Position numbers and translations under genes: made by a program. Of a stretch of DNA of 64,000 nucleotides, positions 1 to 9,500 are shown one piece after another. The notes beneath the pieces were generated by a model. That model was given only the letters and a program-made list of their open reading frames with translations. It did no database searches and was not told the DNA's origin. The DNA comes from JBCBDX01 sp038529265. GTDB taxonomy: Bacteria > Pseudomonadota > Alphaproteobacteria > Rhizobiales > Rhizobiaceae. The DNA is taken from positions 186,001-250,000 of the forward strand of contig JBCBDX010000004.1 of NCBI GenBank assembly GCA_038529265.1, written 5' to 3'. The number at the start of each line of letters is the position of its first letter. Positions within the stretch are counted from its first letter, which is position 1.

Positions 1-43
1 CAGCCATCGGTAGGTTACCATCCTGCTTGGCTTGGGAGGAGAC

Positions 44-1834
44 ATGTCAAAGCGCACTGCCATTATGGTTTCCATGTTGGCACTCATTTTTTTGGGTAGT
101 GCCGCGCTCGTCGCTATGCGCGTGGTGACAGAGCGTGCCGAAGCGCAAATGCAGGACCGCCTCACACTGGCACGCAGCACGGTCTTGAGCCATCTGCGTA
201 CATACGAACAATTGCCCTCTGTTCTGGCGTTGGACAGTCGGGTGATCAAGCTTCTCAATCCACTTGCAACCGATGAAGAGGCAAAATCTGTCAGCCAGTA
301 TCTGGAAGTTGTGCGCGCCCGAACGGCGGCGAGCGAAATTTTCCTGATGAACCAGGATGGCGTTACGCTCGCGGCCAGCAATCACGAAAGTGCGCTTTCC
401 TTTGTCGGACGAAACTATCAGTTCCGCCCGTATTTCATGGATGCGCTGCAGACCGGCCAAGGTGGCATGTTCGCCATTGGTGCGACAACGGGTGTGCCTG
501 GGTACTTTATGGCGCAAAGGATCAGGACGACAGGTTACCGCGAAGGCGTGATTGTCGTCAAAATTGACCTCCAGCCAATCGTTGAGCGTTGGCGCACAGC
601 GAGCGAAGAATTCTTCATTAGCGACAGTGACAACATAATATTTCTCGCCACGCGCGATGATGATCTGTATCGGCCGTTGCGTCTACTGGAGCACGCAGCG
701 CTGTTTAGATTGCAGGCGAGCCGCTCCTACGAGCAAGTTACAGCCAAGTTCAAAAGCCCGTTGATCTCCCAATATGGCACAACTGACAGCATCAGCTATA
801 CCAACGGCGACGGGCGTTTGGTCAGTGCCAGCCCGCTTGGTATAAACGGATGGACCATCCACACCACCACTGCACGTCGCGACATAATGGTGGACTCAGC
901 GGGTTTGACGATGCTGGCGGCTTTTGCATTTGCATTGCTGCTTGCCGCACTGACAATTGCGCGTCAACGCCGTCGATACGCTCAATTGCAACAGGCTCAA
1001 AATCGCGATCTGGAAGCAAAAGTTACTGTGCGGACCCGCGAATTGCGAACTGAAATTGAAGAGCGGAAACGCGCGGAAGAAAATCTTCACCAGACACAGG
1101 CTCAGCTCATTCAAGCGGCAAAACTAGCAGCTCTCGGTAAAATGTCAGCCACCATCGCCCATGAAGTGAGCCAACCGCTGGCGGCGCTACAGACGACATT
1201 AGCAAGCGCGAAACACATGGCAAACAAAAGCGACGGAAAACCGGTGACCGAAAAACTCGACACCGCCATAAACATGACCGGGCGCTTGAACCGCATGTTA
1301 AAGCACTTGAAGTCTTTTGCCCGGCAAGGCCCGCCTCGCGCGCAAGTGGTTAGTCTCAGCCAGTCAGTGACGGCGGCGCTTGCAGTACTCGATCCCAAAA
1401 TTCGCCACATCGGGGTCAACATCAGCTCCAACGTTCAACCAACGCTGCGTGTAAAAGCCGATGACATTCAACTGCAGCAAGTTGTTGTGAACATTGTCTC
1501 AAATGCCATCGATGCGGTCGCGCCATGCGAGCGTCGGGAGATTAGCATTACGGCAAAGAGAATAAATGACGTAGCGGCGCTAACGGTGCGCGATTCCGGT
1601 AACGGCTTTATGGACGTTCAGCCGCGAGACGCGTTCGAGCCTTTCCTAAGCACAAAGATCACAGGCGAAGGCCTCGGCCTCGGGCTTGCGATCACCCGTG
1701 AAATCGTTGAACGCCACAATGGCCAAATTGAGCTTGCCGATCATGCAGACGGCGGTGCGGTCGTAACGGTATCTTTGCCTGCGGCATCGAACGAAGTGCA
1801 GCAAAAGGAAGTTGCCGTTGAACCTGCACAATAA
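44..1834 (+). CDS. DctB-like sensor histidine kinase
   Basis: Membrane-bound two-component sensor kinase of 596 aa, probably sensing a solute in the periplasm. TM1 lies at about residues 5-25. A periplasmic double-Cache-like sensor region (about 30-285) is followed by TM2 (about 288-306) and a charged coiled-coil linker. The HisKA domain carries the phospho-acceptor H373 in AHEVSQPL. The HATPase_c domain shows the N box (NIVSNAIDA), G1 (DSGNGF), F box (FEPFLSTK) and G2 (GLGLGLAI), so the kinase looks intact. A TTG at 32 would add four residues, but ATG 44 has GGGAGGAG just upstream. The response regulator follows with translational coupling, and a TAXI TRAP transporter lies next, as in DctB/DctD systems that control C4-dicarboxylate uptake. 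The ligand here is unknown. Confidence 0.9.
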   Translation: MSKRTAIMVSMLALIFLGSAALVAMRVVTERAEAQMQDRLTLARSTVLSHLRTYEQLPSVLALDSRVIKLLNPLATDEEAKSVSQYLEVVRARTAASEIFLMNQDGVTLAASNHESALSFVGRNYQFRPYFMDALQTGQGGMFAIGATTGVPGYFMAQRIRTTGYREGVIVVKIDLQPIVERWRTASEEFFISDSDNIIFLATRDDDLYRPLRLLEHAALFRLQASRSYEQVTAKFKSPLISQYGTTDSISYTNGDGRLVSASPLGINGWTIHTTTARRDIMVDSAGLTMLAAFAFALLLAALTIARQRRRYAQLQQAQNRDLEAKVTVRTRELRTEIEERKRAEENLHQTQAQLIQAAKLAALGKMSATIAHEVSQPLAALQTTLASAKHMANKSDGKPVTEKLDTAINMTGRLNRMLKHLKSFARQGPPRAQVVSLSQSVTAALAVLDPKIRHIGVNISSNVQPTLRVKADDIQLQQVVVNIVSNAIDAVAPCERREISITAKRINDVAALTVRDSGNGFMDVQPRDAFEPFLSTKITGEGLGLGLAITREIVERHNGQIELADHADGGAVVTVSLPAASNEVQQKEVAVEPAQ

Positions 1835-1838
1835 GATC

Positions 1839-3131
1839 ATGACCGGCGGCAAAACCAGCATTTTGATCGTTGACGATGAACCGGACGTTGCCAAAGCGAC
1901 TGCGGATTGGCTCGCCCTGCACAACTACGCGACCCACACCGCCAATGCAGCTGCAGAAGCGCTATCCTTGGCCGACGACTACCCCATTGATATCGTCATT
2001 TCTGATCTGAGAATGCCCGGGCACGACGGTCGTTGGTTGCTCAAAAGTTTTGAAGGTCGAGACGTTGCGCCGGGCTTCATCATGCTGACCGGACATGGCG
2101 ACGTGCCCGCCGCAGTTGAGACTATGCAACTGGGCGCAGAAGATTTTCTGGAAAAACCCTATGAGCCAGATCATTTGCTCAGCGTGGTGCGACGCGTCGA
2201 AGAAAAAAACCGGATGCGCACCGAACTCGACCGTCTCAGAAAACAATTGGTTGCCCAATCCCCATTACGTCGTTTCTTTCCGGGCGACGGCGAGCAAAAT
2301 GTGGCCATCGTTCAACAACTGTCACGGCTCGCACAGTTGGACACGCCGCTCTTACTGGTCGGCGAGCGCGGAACTTCAAGAGCGGAGTTGGCCAAAGCAA
2401 TTCACCATGCAAGCGACGAACGCACAGGTGCTACAGTCACATTGCGAGGCGCTCTGCTGGCAGATGAAGTAACGGCAATGCTAGCGCTTTTCGGTGGCAA
2501 CCGGTTTGCCGACGCCAAAGGGGCGATCAGAGATACAGAAAATGGTACGCTCATAATAGCCGATCCCGAAAAGCTTCCGCGCCAAGTTCTTCAAATGCTT
2601 GCTTCGGCTATCCGTGAAAGGCAGGTGCAGCCACCCGGTTTTGACACACCATTCGCAGTCAATTCCCGTTTAGTTCTGTGGACGCGCCCTGAAAAAGAAA
2701 AGGCGGTTCATTCAGCATTCGGCGAACAGCTCTCAATCACACGAGTGCCTTTGGCGCCTTTGCGTGAAAGACTTGATGATCTACCGGCACTTTTTGCGAT
2801 TCTGATCGCCAAGCACGCCCCGTCAGAAGATGACATTCCAACGATAACACCAACGCTCATCAATAGCCTGTTGGAGCATAATTGGCCGGGGAACATGCGC
2901 GAACTGGAGCAAGTGGCAATCGCTTATGTCGCAGGGCTGGACCTGTCGATCGGTGATCGTGCTCAAGAAGAGCATGATTTGGACCTGCGCGCCAAAGTCC
3001 ACCAATTTGAAAGTCAATTGATACGCGCGACGCTGGCGTGGACTGGCGGCAACCAATCACAGGCGGCCAAAATGCTTAAAATACCTCGCCGGACGCTTGG
3101 CGAGCGAATGAAGCGGCTTGGCATATCCTAG
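1839..3131 (+). CDS. NtrC/DctD-type response regulator with degenerate AAA+ domain
   Basis: Partner of the upstream kinase, about 430 aa. The receiver domain (1-120) has the acidic pocket (IVDDE) and phospho-acceptor D56 in ISDLRMPGHDG, with the conserved Lys in EKPYEPDH. The middle region matches the sigma54-activator AAA+ fold in length and in its end (LEHNWPGNMRELEQ). However, the Walker A equivalent reads GERGTSRAEL (no Lys), the GAFTGA loop is absent, and the Walker B region reads GTLIIADPEK. A Fis-type helix-turn-helix ends the protein (NQSQAAKMLKIPRRTLGERMKRLGI). It is therefore unlikely to hydrolyse ATP or remodel sigma54 polymerase. Alternative starts are TTG 1812 or TTG 1818, the latter 8 nt after AAGGA; all overlap or abut the kinase stop, implying coupling. 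Confidence 0.88.
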   Translation: MTGGKTSILIVDDEPDVAKATADWLALHNYATHTANAAAEALSLADDYPIDIVISDLRMPGHDGRWLLKSFEGRDVAPGFIMLTGHGDVPAAVETMQLGAEDFLEKPYEPDHLLSVVRRVEEKNRMRTELDRLRKQLVAQSPLRRFFPGDGEQNVAIVQQLSRLAQLDTPLLLVGERGTSRAELAKAIHHASDERTGATVTLRGALLADEVTAMLALFGGNRFADAKGAIRDTENGTLIIADPEKLPRQVLQMLASAIRERQVQPPGFDTPFAVNSRLVLWTRPEKEKAVHSAFGEQLSITRVPLAPLRERLDDLPALFAILIAKHAPSEDDIPTITPTLINSLLEHNWPGNMRELEQVAIAYVAGLDLSIGDRAQEEHDLDLRAKVHQFESQLIRATLAWTGGNQSQAAKMLKIPRRTLGERMKRLGIS

Positions 3132-3156
3132 GTGCAAGCGGCGGGTTTTCGCCGCC

Positions 3157-3189
3157 ATGCTGCGGCGCACAACAGCATATCGTTTTTTT
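3157..3189 (+). terminator. putative rho-independent terminator
   Basis: A 6-bp stem (ATGCTG at 3157-3162 with CAGCAT at 3173-3178) is followed after four bases by seven T residues. It lies just past the response-regulator stop and would separate the two-component genes from the transporter genes. The stem is short, and an adjacent GC-rich hairpin (GCGGCG/CGCCGC near 3139-3156) overlaps the region. Confidence 0.4.
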
Positions 3190-3291
3190 GTCTCACTAAA
3201 TCTTTAGTTTGAGAATGGGAGTGAAAACCAAACACTACGATCTATTTTCATTGAAGCTGACGAAAATCGGCATCTCATGTGGGAGGAAAAC

Positions 3292-4320
3292 ATGAACTTT
3301 ATGAAACGCAGAACCTTGCTATCCGGCGTGCTGGCAGCAGGCGTTGCTCTAACGGCGATGGGCACTGCCATTGCGCAAGAAGCGCGCAACTACATTCTAG
3401 CAACGGCCTCAACCGGTGGCACCTACTATCCTGTGGGTGTGGCGATTTCCACGCTGACCAAGGTCAAGTTGGAGCCGCGCCAAAAGATTGGCATGAGTGC
3501 GATTTCGTCCGCGGGTTCAGGCGAAAATGTTAAACTGATCCGTGATGGTGAAGCACAATTTGCGATCCTTCAGGGTCTGTTTGGCTATTATGCTGCAACA
3601 GGCACCGGTCCGGTCGAGGCCGATGGCCCGCAAGAGCATCTGCGTTCAGTCTCCATGCTCTGGCAGAACGTCGAGCACTTTGTAATCGCAGCAGATCGCG
3701 CAGATACCGGAACGGTGAGCGATCTTGTCGGCTTAAAGGGCGAAGCAATGGCGTTGGGTCGCCAAAACTCCGGCACTATCGGATCCAACCGCACCATTCT
3801 TTCAGGTTTCGGCGTGAATTTGGACGAAGATTATGAACTCGTCTTCGGCGGCTACGGCCCATCAGCTGAAGCTGTGCAAAACGGACAAGCCGTTGGCATG
3901 GGCACACCGGCAGGCGTTCCAGTCTCAGCCGTTACTCAGTTAATGTCTGCGGCAAGTGATCGTGTAAAGCTGCTCAGCTTTACAGAAGAGCAATTGGCGA
4001 CAGCAGACGGTGGGCGCGGTCTTTGGACCGAATATGTGATCCCAGGCGGCACGTATCCGGGCGTTGATGATGATGTGACAACGATTGCGCAACCAAACTT
4101 CCTGGCAACACACAAGGACCTGCCGGAAGAAGATGTCTATCAAATCACTAAGACAATGTATGAAAACCTGCCATTCCTTCAGGCCATCCATCCGGCGACA
4201 AAGGCGATGGCTGTTGAGAAGGCAATTGCCGGTCTTCCTGTGCCGCTGCACCCCGGTGCGGCACGCTTCTACAAAGAAGCAGGTTTGGACATTCCAGACA
4301 GCCTGATGGCTGCTGAGTAA
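3292..4320 (+). CDS. TAXI family TRAP transporter solute-binding protein
   Basis: Periplasmic binding protein of 342 aa for a TRAP transporter of the TAXI subclass; it delivers an organic acid-like solute to the fused permease encoded next. The N-terminus is a signal peptide containing twin arginines (KRRTLLSGVLAAGVAL) and a likely cleavage after AIAQ, so Tat export is possible. The mature start shows the TAXI hallmark TASTGGTYYPVG, and the length is typical. ATG 3292 is chosen because GGGAGGA sits at 3281-3287. The gene follows the two-component genes on the same strand and precedes the permease by 66 nt containing a strong inverted repeat. The substrate cannot be read from the sequence; glutamate and dicarboxylates are known for a few family members. 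Confidence 0.9.
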   Translation: MNFMKRRTLLSGVLAAGVALTAMGTAIAQEARNYILATASTGGTYYPVGVAISTLTKVKLEPRQKIGMSAISSAGSGENVKLIRDGEAQFAILQGLFGYYAATGTGPVEADGPQEHLRSVSMLWQNVEHFVIAADRADTGTVSDLVGLKGEAMALGRQNSGTIGSNRTILSGFGVNLDEDYELVFGGYGPSAEAVQNGQAVGMGTPAGVPVSAVTQLMSAASDRVKLLSFTEEQLATADGGRGLWTEYVIPGGTYPGVDDDVTTIAQPNFLATHKDLPEEDVYQITKTMYENLPFLQAIHPATKAMAVEKAIAGLPVPLHPGAARFYKEAGLDIPDSLMAAE

Positions 4321-4360
4321 GCGATCCTCCCTAGCGGCGGTCCCTTTAGTCTAGGATCGC
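4321..4360 (+). promoter_or_regulatory. intergenic inverted repeat between binding protein and permease
   Basis: A perfect 8-bp inverted repeat (GCGATCCT at 4321-4328 and AGGATCGC at 4353-4360) starts directly after the binding-protein stop codon. There is no T-run, so it is better read as an mRNA stem. Such stems commonly protect the binding-protein transcript and lower permease expression. The function is inferred from position. Confidence 0.5.
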
Positions 4361-4386
4361 CGCACTCATACTGATCGGAAAAGCAA

Positions 4387-6507
4387 ATGCGCGCGGAAAC
4401 CATGACGCAAAACGCGTCGCCTTCCCTTTTGGAACGGCGCGGCATGGAACTTGTCATCCTTATTTTGGGCGTGATCATAGCCGTCACCCACATCTGGATG
4501 AACTCATTCGGCAACGTATCGACGCTTTTTCAAAACGGCTTTCATTTTGCAGGGTTCGCGCTTTTATGCGCATTGGTCACACCGGTCACGACAGCGCCGT
4601 GGGCCAAAAACGCCGCCGTAAGAACGCTGGATATCGCTTTTGGTATCGCTGTCGCAGCAGCTGCGCTCTACGTCGTTCTAGGTGAAAGCGCCGTCTATGA
4701 TCGCGGCGTGCGGCTCATCTGGACGGACTGGCTAGCCGCAGGCCTGTGTATCTTGGGCGCACTCGAGTTTACCCGCCGAACGACGGGCCTGATCATACCC
4801 TGTCTCATCCTCGCAGCCCTCACCTATGTCGCTTTTTGGGGCCAGTATGTGCCCGGCGTTTTCCGCTTCGCAGGCCTGTCGCTTGAGACAATCACCTTTC
4901 GCGCCATGTATGGCGACGATGCCATGTTCGGCACGATCGCGCGCATCTCGTCGACCTTCGTTTTCATGTTCATCCTGTTCGGTGCCTTTTTGCTCAAGTC
5001 AGGCGCAGGCGATTTCATCGTCAACATCAGCCGTGTGGTGGCAGGGCGCTTTATCGGCGGCCCCGGCTTTGTCGCGGTGATGGCATCTGGCCTCACTGGT
5101 ACGATTTCCGGTTCAGCTGTTGCCAACACCGCTTCGACGGGCGTTATCACTATTCCGTTGATGAAACGCGCTGGCTTTCCCAAACATTTCGCGGGCGGTG
5201 TGGAAGCTGCTTCCTCAACGGGTGGACAATTGATGCCGCCGATCATGGGCGCTGGCGCGTTCGTCATGGCGAGCTTTACGCAAATCCCCTACACAACGAT
5301 TGTCACCGTCTCGATATTGCCCGCTCTTTTGTATTTCGCAACTGTCGGCTTTTTTGTTCGCATCGAAGCGAAACGCTCTAACGCAATTGCGCTTGCCGAT
5401 GAAGATGGACCGGGTCTGTGGGAAGTATTCAAAAGTGGCGGACCCAGCTTCATTCTGCCCGTTGGCCTGCTGATCGGCCTGCTCGTTTATGGTTACACAC
5501 CAACCTACGCGGCGGGCTATGCCATTTTGACCTGCATCGCCGCGTCATGGCTGACGCCAAATCGAATGGGCCCACAACGCATCATCGAAGCGCTGGAGCT
5601 CGGCGCGCGCAACATGATCATGACGGGCGTCCTGCTCTGCGCGGTCGGCCTGATTGTCAATGTCATCACCACAGCCGGTATCGGCAATACATTCTCATTG
5701 ATGATTTCCACTTGGTCCAATGGATCGCTTGTCATTGCGCTTATGCTGGTCGCCCTTGCTTCACTTGTGCTCGGCATGGGGCTGCCGGTGACCGCCGCCT
5801 ACATCGTGCTCGGCACACTTTCAGCCCCGGCGCTGAACCAGCTAATCCTGCAAGGCCAACTGGTCGATCTAATCGCAGCCGGACAATTGCCCGAAACCGC
5901 CAAGGCAGTCTTCATGCTGGCGGTGCCCGACCAGATTGCTGCCCTTTCCGCTCCGATGAGCGTCGCGCAAGCGCGCGAGATCATCGCCGCCGTGCCACCG
6001 GAAAGCCTGACACTCGTCACCGGCCAAGCCTTCGATGCGGCAACTATCGCGCTGTCGCTATTGTCCGCGCACATGATTATTTTCTGGCTGAGCCAGGATT
6101 CCAACGTGACCCCGCCGGTCTGTTTGGCTGCATTCACTGCCGCGGCGATTGCAGAAAGCCCGCCCATGAAAACGGGTATCGCGGCGTGGAAAGTCGCCAA
6201 GGGCCTGTACTTTGTACCACTGCTCTTTGCCTACACACCGCTCTTGAGCGGCAATTGGCCGGAAATGCTGGAGATATTCGCCTTCGCCCTGCCCGGGCTT
6301 TGGGCTGTGGCAGCGGGTATTCAGGGCCATTGGGAAAACCACATGAACCCGATCGAGCGGCTCTTGGTATTGGCAACCGGAGCAACGCTCATGTGGCCCA
6401 TCGGCGGGCTCATCCATTTGATTGCTTTGGGCGTGTTTGTGGCGCTGTTTGTATGGAACGTTAAGATGCCTAGCCAATCCTCGGCGCTTCAAACGAGCCA
6501 GAGCTAA
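4387..6507 (+). CDS. TRAP transporter permease, fused 4TM/12TM (TAXI type)
   Basis: Inner-membrane permease of 706 aa in which the small DctQ-like and large DctM-like subunits are one polypeptide, as is usual for TAXI systems. The protein is hydrophobic throughout with about 16-18 predicted TM segments. The conserved DctM region GSAVANTASTGVITIPLMKR is at about residues 240-260, followed by EAASSTGGQLMPPIMGAGAF. The last 100 residues form the extra C-terminal membrane region seen in these fused permeases. Start ATG 4387 is used; ATG 4402 (MTQNASP) is an alternative. It works with the upstream binding protein in sodium- or proton-driven uptake and is probably controlled by the adjacent two-component system. 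Confidence 0.92.
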   Translation: MRAETMTQNASPSLLERRGMELVILILGVIIAVTHIWMNSFGNVSTLFQNGFHFAGFALLCALVTPVTTAPWAKNAAVRTLDIAFGIAVAAAALYVVLGESAVYDRGVRLIWTDWLAAGLCILGALEFTRRTTGLIIPCLILAALTYVAFWGQYVPGVFRFAGLSLETITFRAMYGDDAMFGTIARISSTFVFMFILFGAFLLKSGAGDFIVNISRVVAGRFIGGPGFVAVMASGLTGTISGSAVANTASTGVITIPLMKRAGFPKHFAGGVEAASSTGGQLMPPIMGAGAFVMASFTQIPYTTIVTVSILPALLYFATVGFFVRIEAKRSNAIALADEDGPGLWEVFKSGGPSFILPVGLLIGLLVYGYTPTYAAGYAILTCIAASWLTPNRMGPQRIIEALELGARNMIMTGVLLCAVGLIVNVITTAGIGNTFSLMISTWSNGSLVIALMLVALASLVLGMGLPVTAAYIVLGTLSAPALNQLILQGQLVDLIAAGQLPETAKAVFMLAVPDQIAALSAPMSVAQAREIIAAVPPESLTLVTGQAFDAATIALSLLSAHMIIFWLSQDSNVTPPVCLAAFTAAAIAESPPMKTGIAAWKVAKGLYFVPLLFAYTPLLSGNWPEMLEIFAFALPGLWAVAAGIQGHWENHMNPIERLLVLATGATLMWPIGGLIHLIALGVFVALFVWNVKMPSQSSALQTSQS

Positions 6508-9500
6508 TAATCGCGCTCAAAGAAGATGCCGAGTTTGGACTCGCCATCATCAGAGACGCTACCGCGCGCGGTCAGGCTTTCGCTGATATCAAGATTGATG
6601 GTGGCCTCCGTCTCTTGACCGACATCAACACCTAAATAGACCCGCTCATTAATATAGGTTCCAGCACGCACAGCAGCGTTGCCCTCACCATCATCGACCA
6701 AATCGAGATTGTCCAAACCGACAAGTGAGCGCGTTGCGCCAAACAGGCTGGTTGATTGACCGCTGAGCTCTGAAACTGCATTGGCGAGGCGCAAGATTTG
6801 AACCGGCGAGAGTTCAGATACCGACCGACCAAAAACGATCCGCGCAATGACCTCATCTTGCGGCAGTTCTGGCGATGATGAGAAGATGATCGACAAGTCA
6901 CTCGGGCGGCCGGTGACGGTCACGGTCGCCAAAACATCGTCGGACTGCGTGTTGGCAACAAGGTTCAAGATTGGATCAAGGTCGCCAACCAACACGAAGC
7001 TACCCGTGTCAAAATCAAGCCGTTGCGACAGGATTTCCAAGCGTCCACGGCGTAAATCAAATCGGCCAACTGGCGATACGTTGGTCAAGGGCCCGGTCAG
7101 GCGAATACTGCCGCCCAATTCGGCATCAAGGCCGCGACCGCGGATATAGATTTGCGCCGGTGCATTGACTTGCAAATCCAATCGCAAGGGCGACGAACCG
7201 CCGTCGCTTGTGCCCGACGGATTGACGCGTTCCAGCCGGTCCAACGTTTCTTGCGTCGCCGCATCGGGCGTTTCATGCACCACATTGGGTAAATCGAGCG
7301 CAGCACCCAAGACTTCGGGCACGACAATTTCTGTGCGTGCCAGATTGATGGTTCCTGACAGTTGCGGCGCGGCGATAAGGGAACCGCCGAGAGCAAGATT
7401 ACCATTGAGCGTCGTGGCAAAAGTCTGGCCATCCGTGTAGGGCACGCCGATCAAATTGATCTCCAAATTGGCCGGAAGTCCAGCACCCAAGCCAATGTTC
7501 CCGCTACCCGTAAAGCGCCCGCCCTCACCAACCCGACCACGCAAGCGTCGAATGCTGATCGTATCGCCTTCAAAGCCGGCAACAGCATCCAGATTGCCCA
7601 CTTGAAGATTGGAAAGCGGATCGACGAGCGAAGCATTGGTGATCGAGACAAGACCCGTCGTTCGCGGCGCTTCCAAGCGACCGCCGATCACCAGCGAGAA
7701 ATTGGCGTTGCCATCCACCCGTGTTCCGCGCGAGGAAAGGGCCCCACGCGCAAGCGATAAGGGCGCTTCACCATCCAACTGGATATTGAGGGTACCGGCG
7801 CCGTAGGCAACGGATCCCGTTCCGCGCGCGACTAAACCCTGCCCGTTTCGGGCAGTCGCGTTGGTCAATTGAACCGCTTGGGACCCGGGCAAGACCACCA
7901 GATCAGCATTAACACCGAGTGGTTGCACACCTGCCGCAGTGAGTGCGGGTGCGCTTACCCCGTCAATCTCGGTGTTGATCACAAGTCGTTCGAAAGGGCC
8001 GGACACTGATGCTGAAACAGAGTTGATGGTCGCCGCGCCGCTGATGTCGACGCCATTGAGCGTGATACGGCTTGTCAAATTCTGCGCATCGAACAGATCG
8101 GCAATTTGCGTCTGAAGGTTGCCAGAACGAACGCGCAAGCCTGCCGCTTGCAGACCGCTCAATTGTGCGACCAGCGTGCCGTTTTGAGCGCCATTGCCGG
8201 TCGATGAAAGCGTGAAACTGCCCGACGCAGCACCGTTTGCGTCTTGTCCTGCAAGACGGGCCAAATTTGCCAGCTGCGAGATTTTAAAGTTGATGGCACC
8301 GGCCAGCGCGCCATTGTTCCCGGTAGCAATACCGCCGCTCAGTTCAGCACCAGCATAGCGCACATCGAGATTGTTGAGTTCTTGGCGGTCACCATTGACG
8401 ATAAGATCAAGCGTTCCCTCCAAGGGCTCACCTGCAAGTCGACCATCGAGCATCAACGCGCCGTTGACCGCAGCGGTCTCCAAAGTCCCTACAAAGTCGG
8501 CACCCAGTCCAACGATGGTTTGGCCGGACAAGGTACCGTTGGGTACGCCCAAACTGAGCCGCGTTTCATAGGCAGGGCCACTGCCCACTACCGTGCCTTC
8601 CAGCGTAAGCGCTCCACTTGCAGAGGCGGTTAGGTCAGACAGATCATTGAGCTGACCATCCAACTTCAAGTCCGCGGCCGATGGCGCCAAGACACCGTCA
8701 ATGCCGATATCAAGCTGATTGTTTTCAGCCTGGAACCTGTTGAAACGAGTGCCTTGCTCATCACGTGCGACTGCGCCTGAGAGGTTTGTTTGACCGGTGA
8801 GCAACTTGCCAAGCGCGTTGGCATCGTCGGCAGGAGCGACGTTGGAAACGCCATTCAAACGTAGATCAAAGCCACCTGTAAGCGCATCGATCATGCCTAT
8901 CATTACCACATCGGCGGCACCATCAGCGGCGAAACCGAGTAAAGGTTCAAATGCGCTCAGGCGGTCAACCACCGCGCGCAATTGTCCATCAAACTGCGCG
9001 CCATCAACTTGTCCGTCGGCGGACAATGTCCAACCATCAGACAGAACATTGGCAGCCTCCAGTCTCATGGGCGCATTTTCCCGCCATGTGCCCGACGCCT
9101 CAATATCAACGCCCTGCGCAACGAGCGATGCAACCGCCGGATCGGCAAGGCCGATATTTTCAGCCCGTCCACGCAGCACAAAATCCAAAACCTGGCTGGT
9201 GTCAGTGGTACGACGCAACAGCCCGTCAAGCGAAGCATCAAATGCGCCAATGCTGGTTTCGCCAGCGCGCATCTGATCGACATCAATGATCGCCTTTAGC
9301 GCTTGACGACGGTTCATAGCGTAGTCGATTTGCGCTGACAGGGCATTTATTGAAGTGTCTGTGCCAAACGGCAAGATAACGGGCGTGCCATCGCCACTTC
9401 GAACGACAAGATCAACATCAGCAGCGACGAATGCACCCTGAGCATCGCGCATACCTGTGGCCATGATTGAGGCCTGCGCAGTCTGGAGATCAAAGCGGGA

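Noticed and set aside
5418..6464. 348-codon plus-strand frame inside the TRAP permease
   Set aside because: It lies in another frame of a clearly hydrophobic, family-matching permease; its Arg/His-rich product has no domain.
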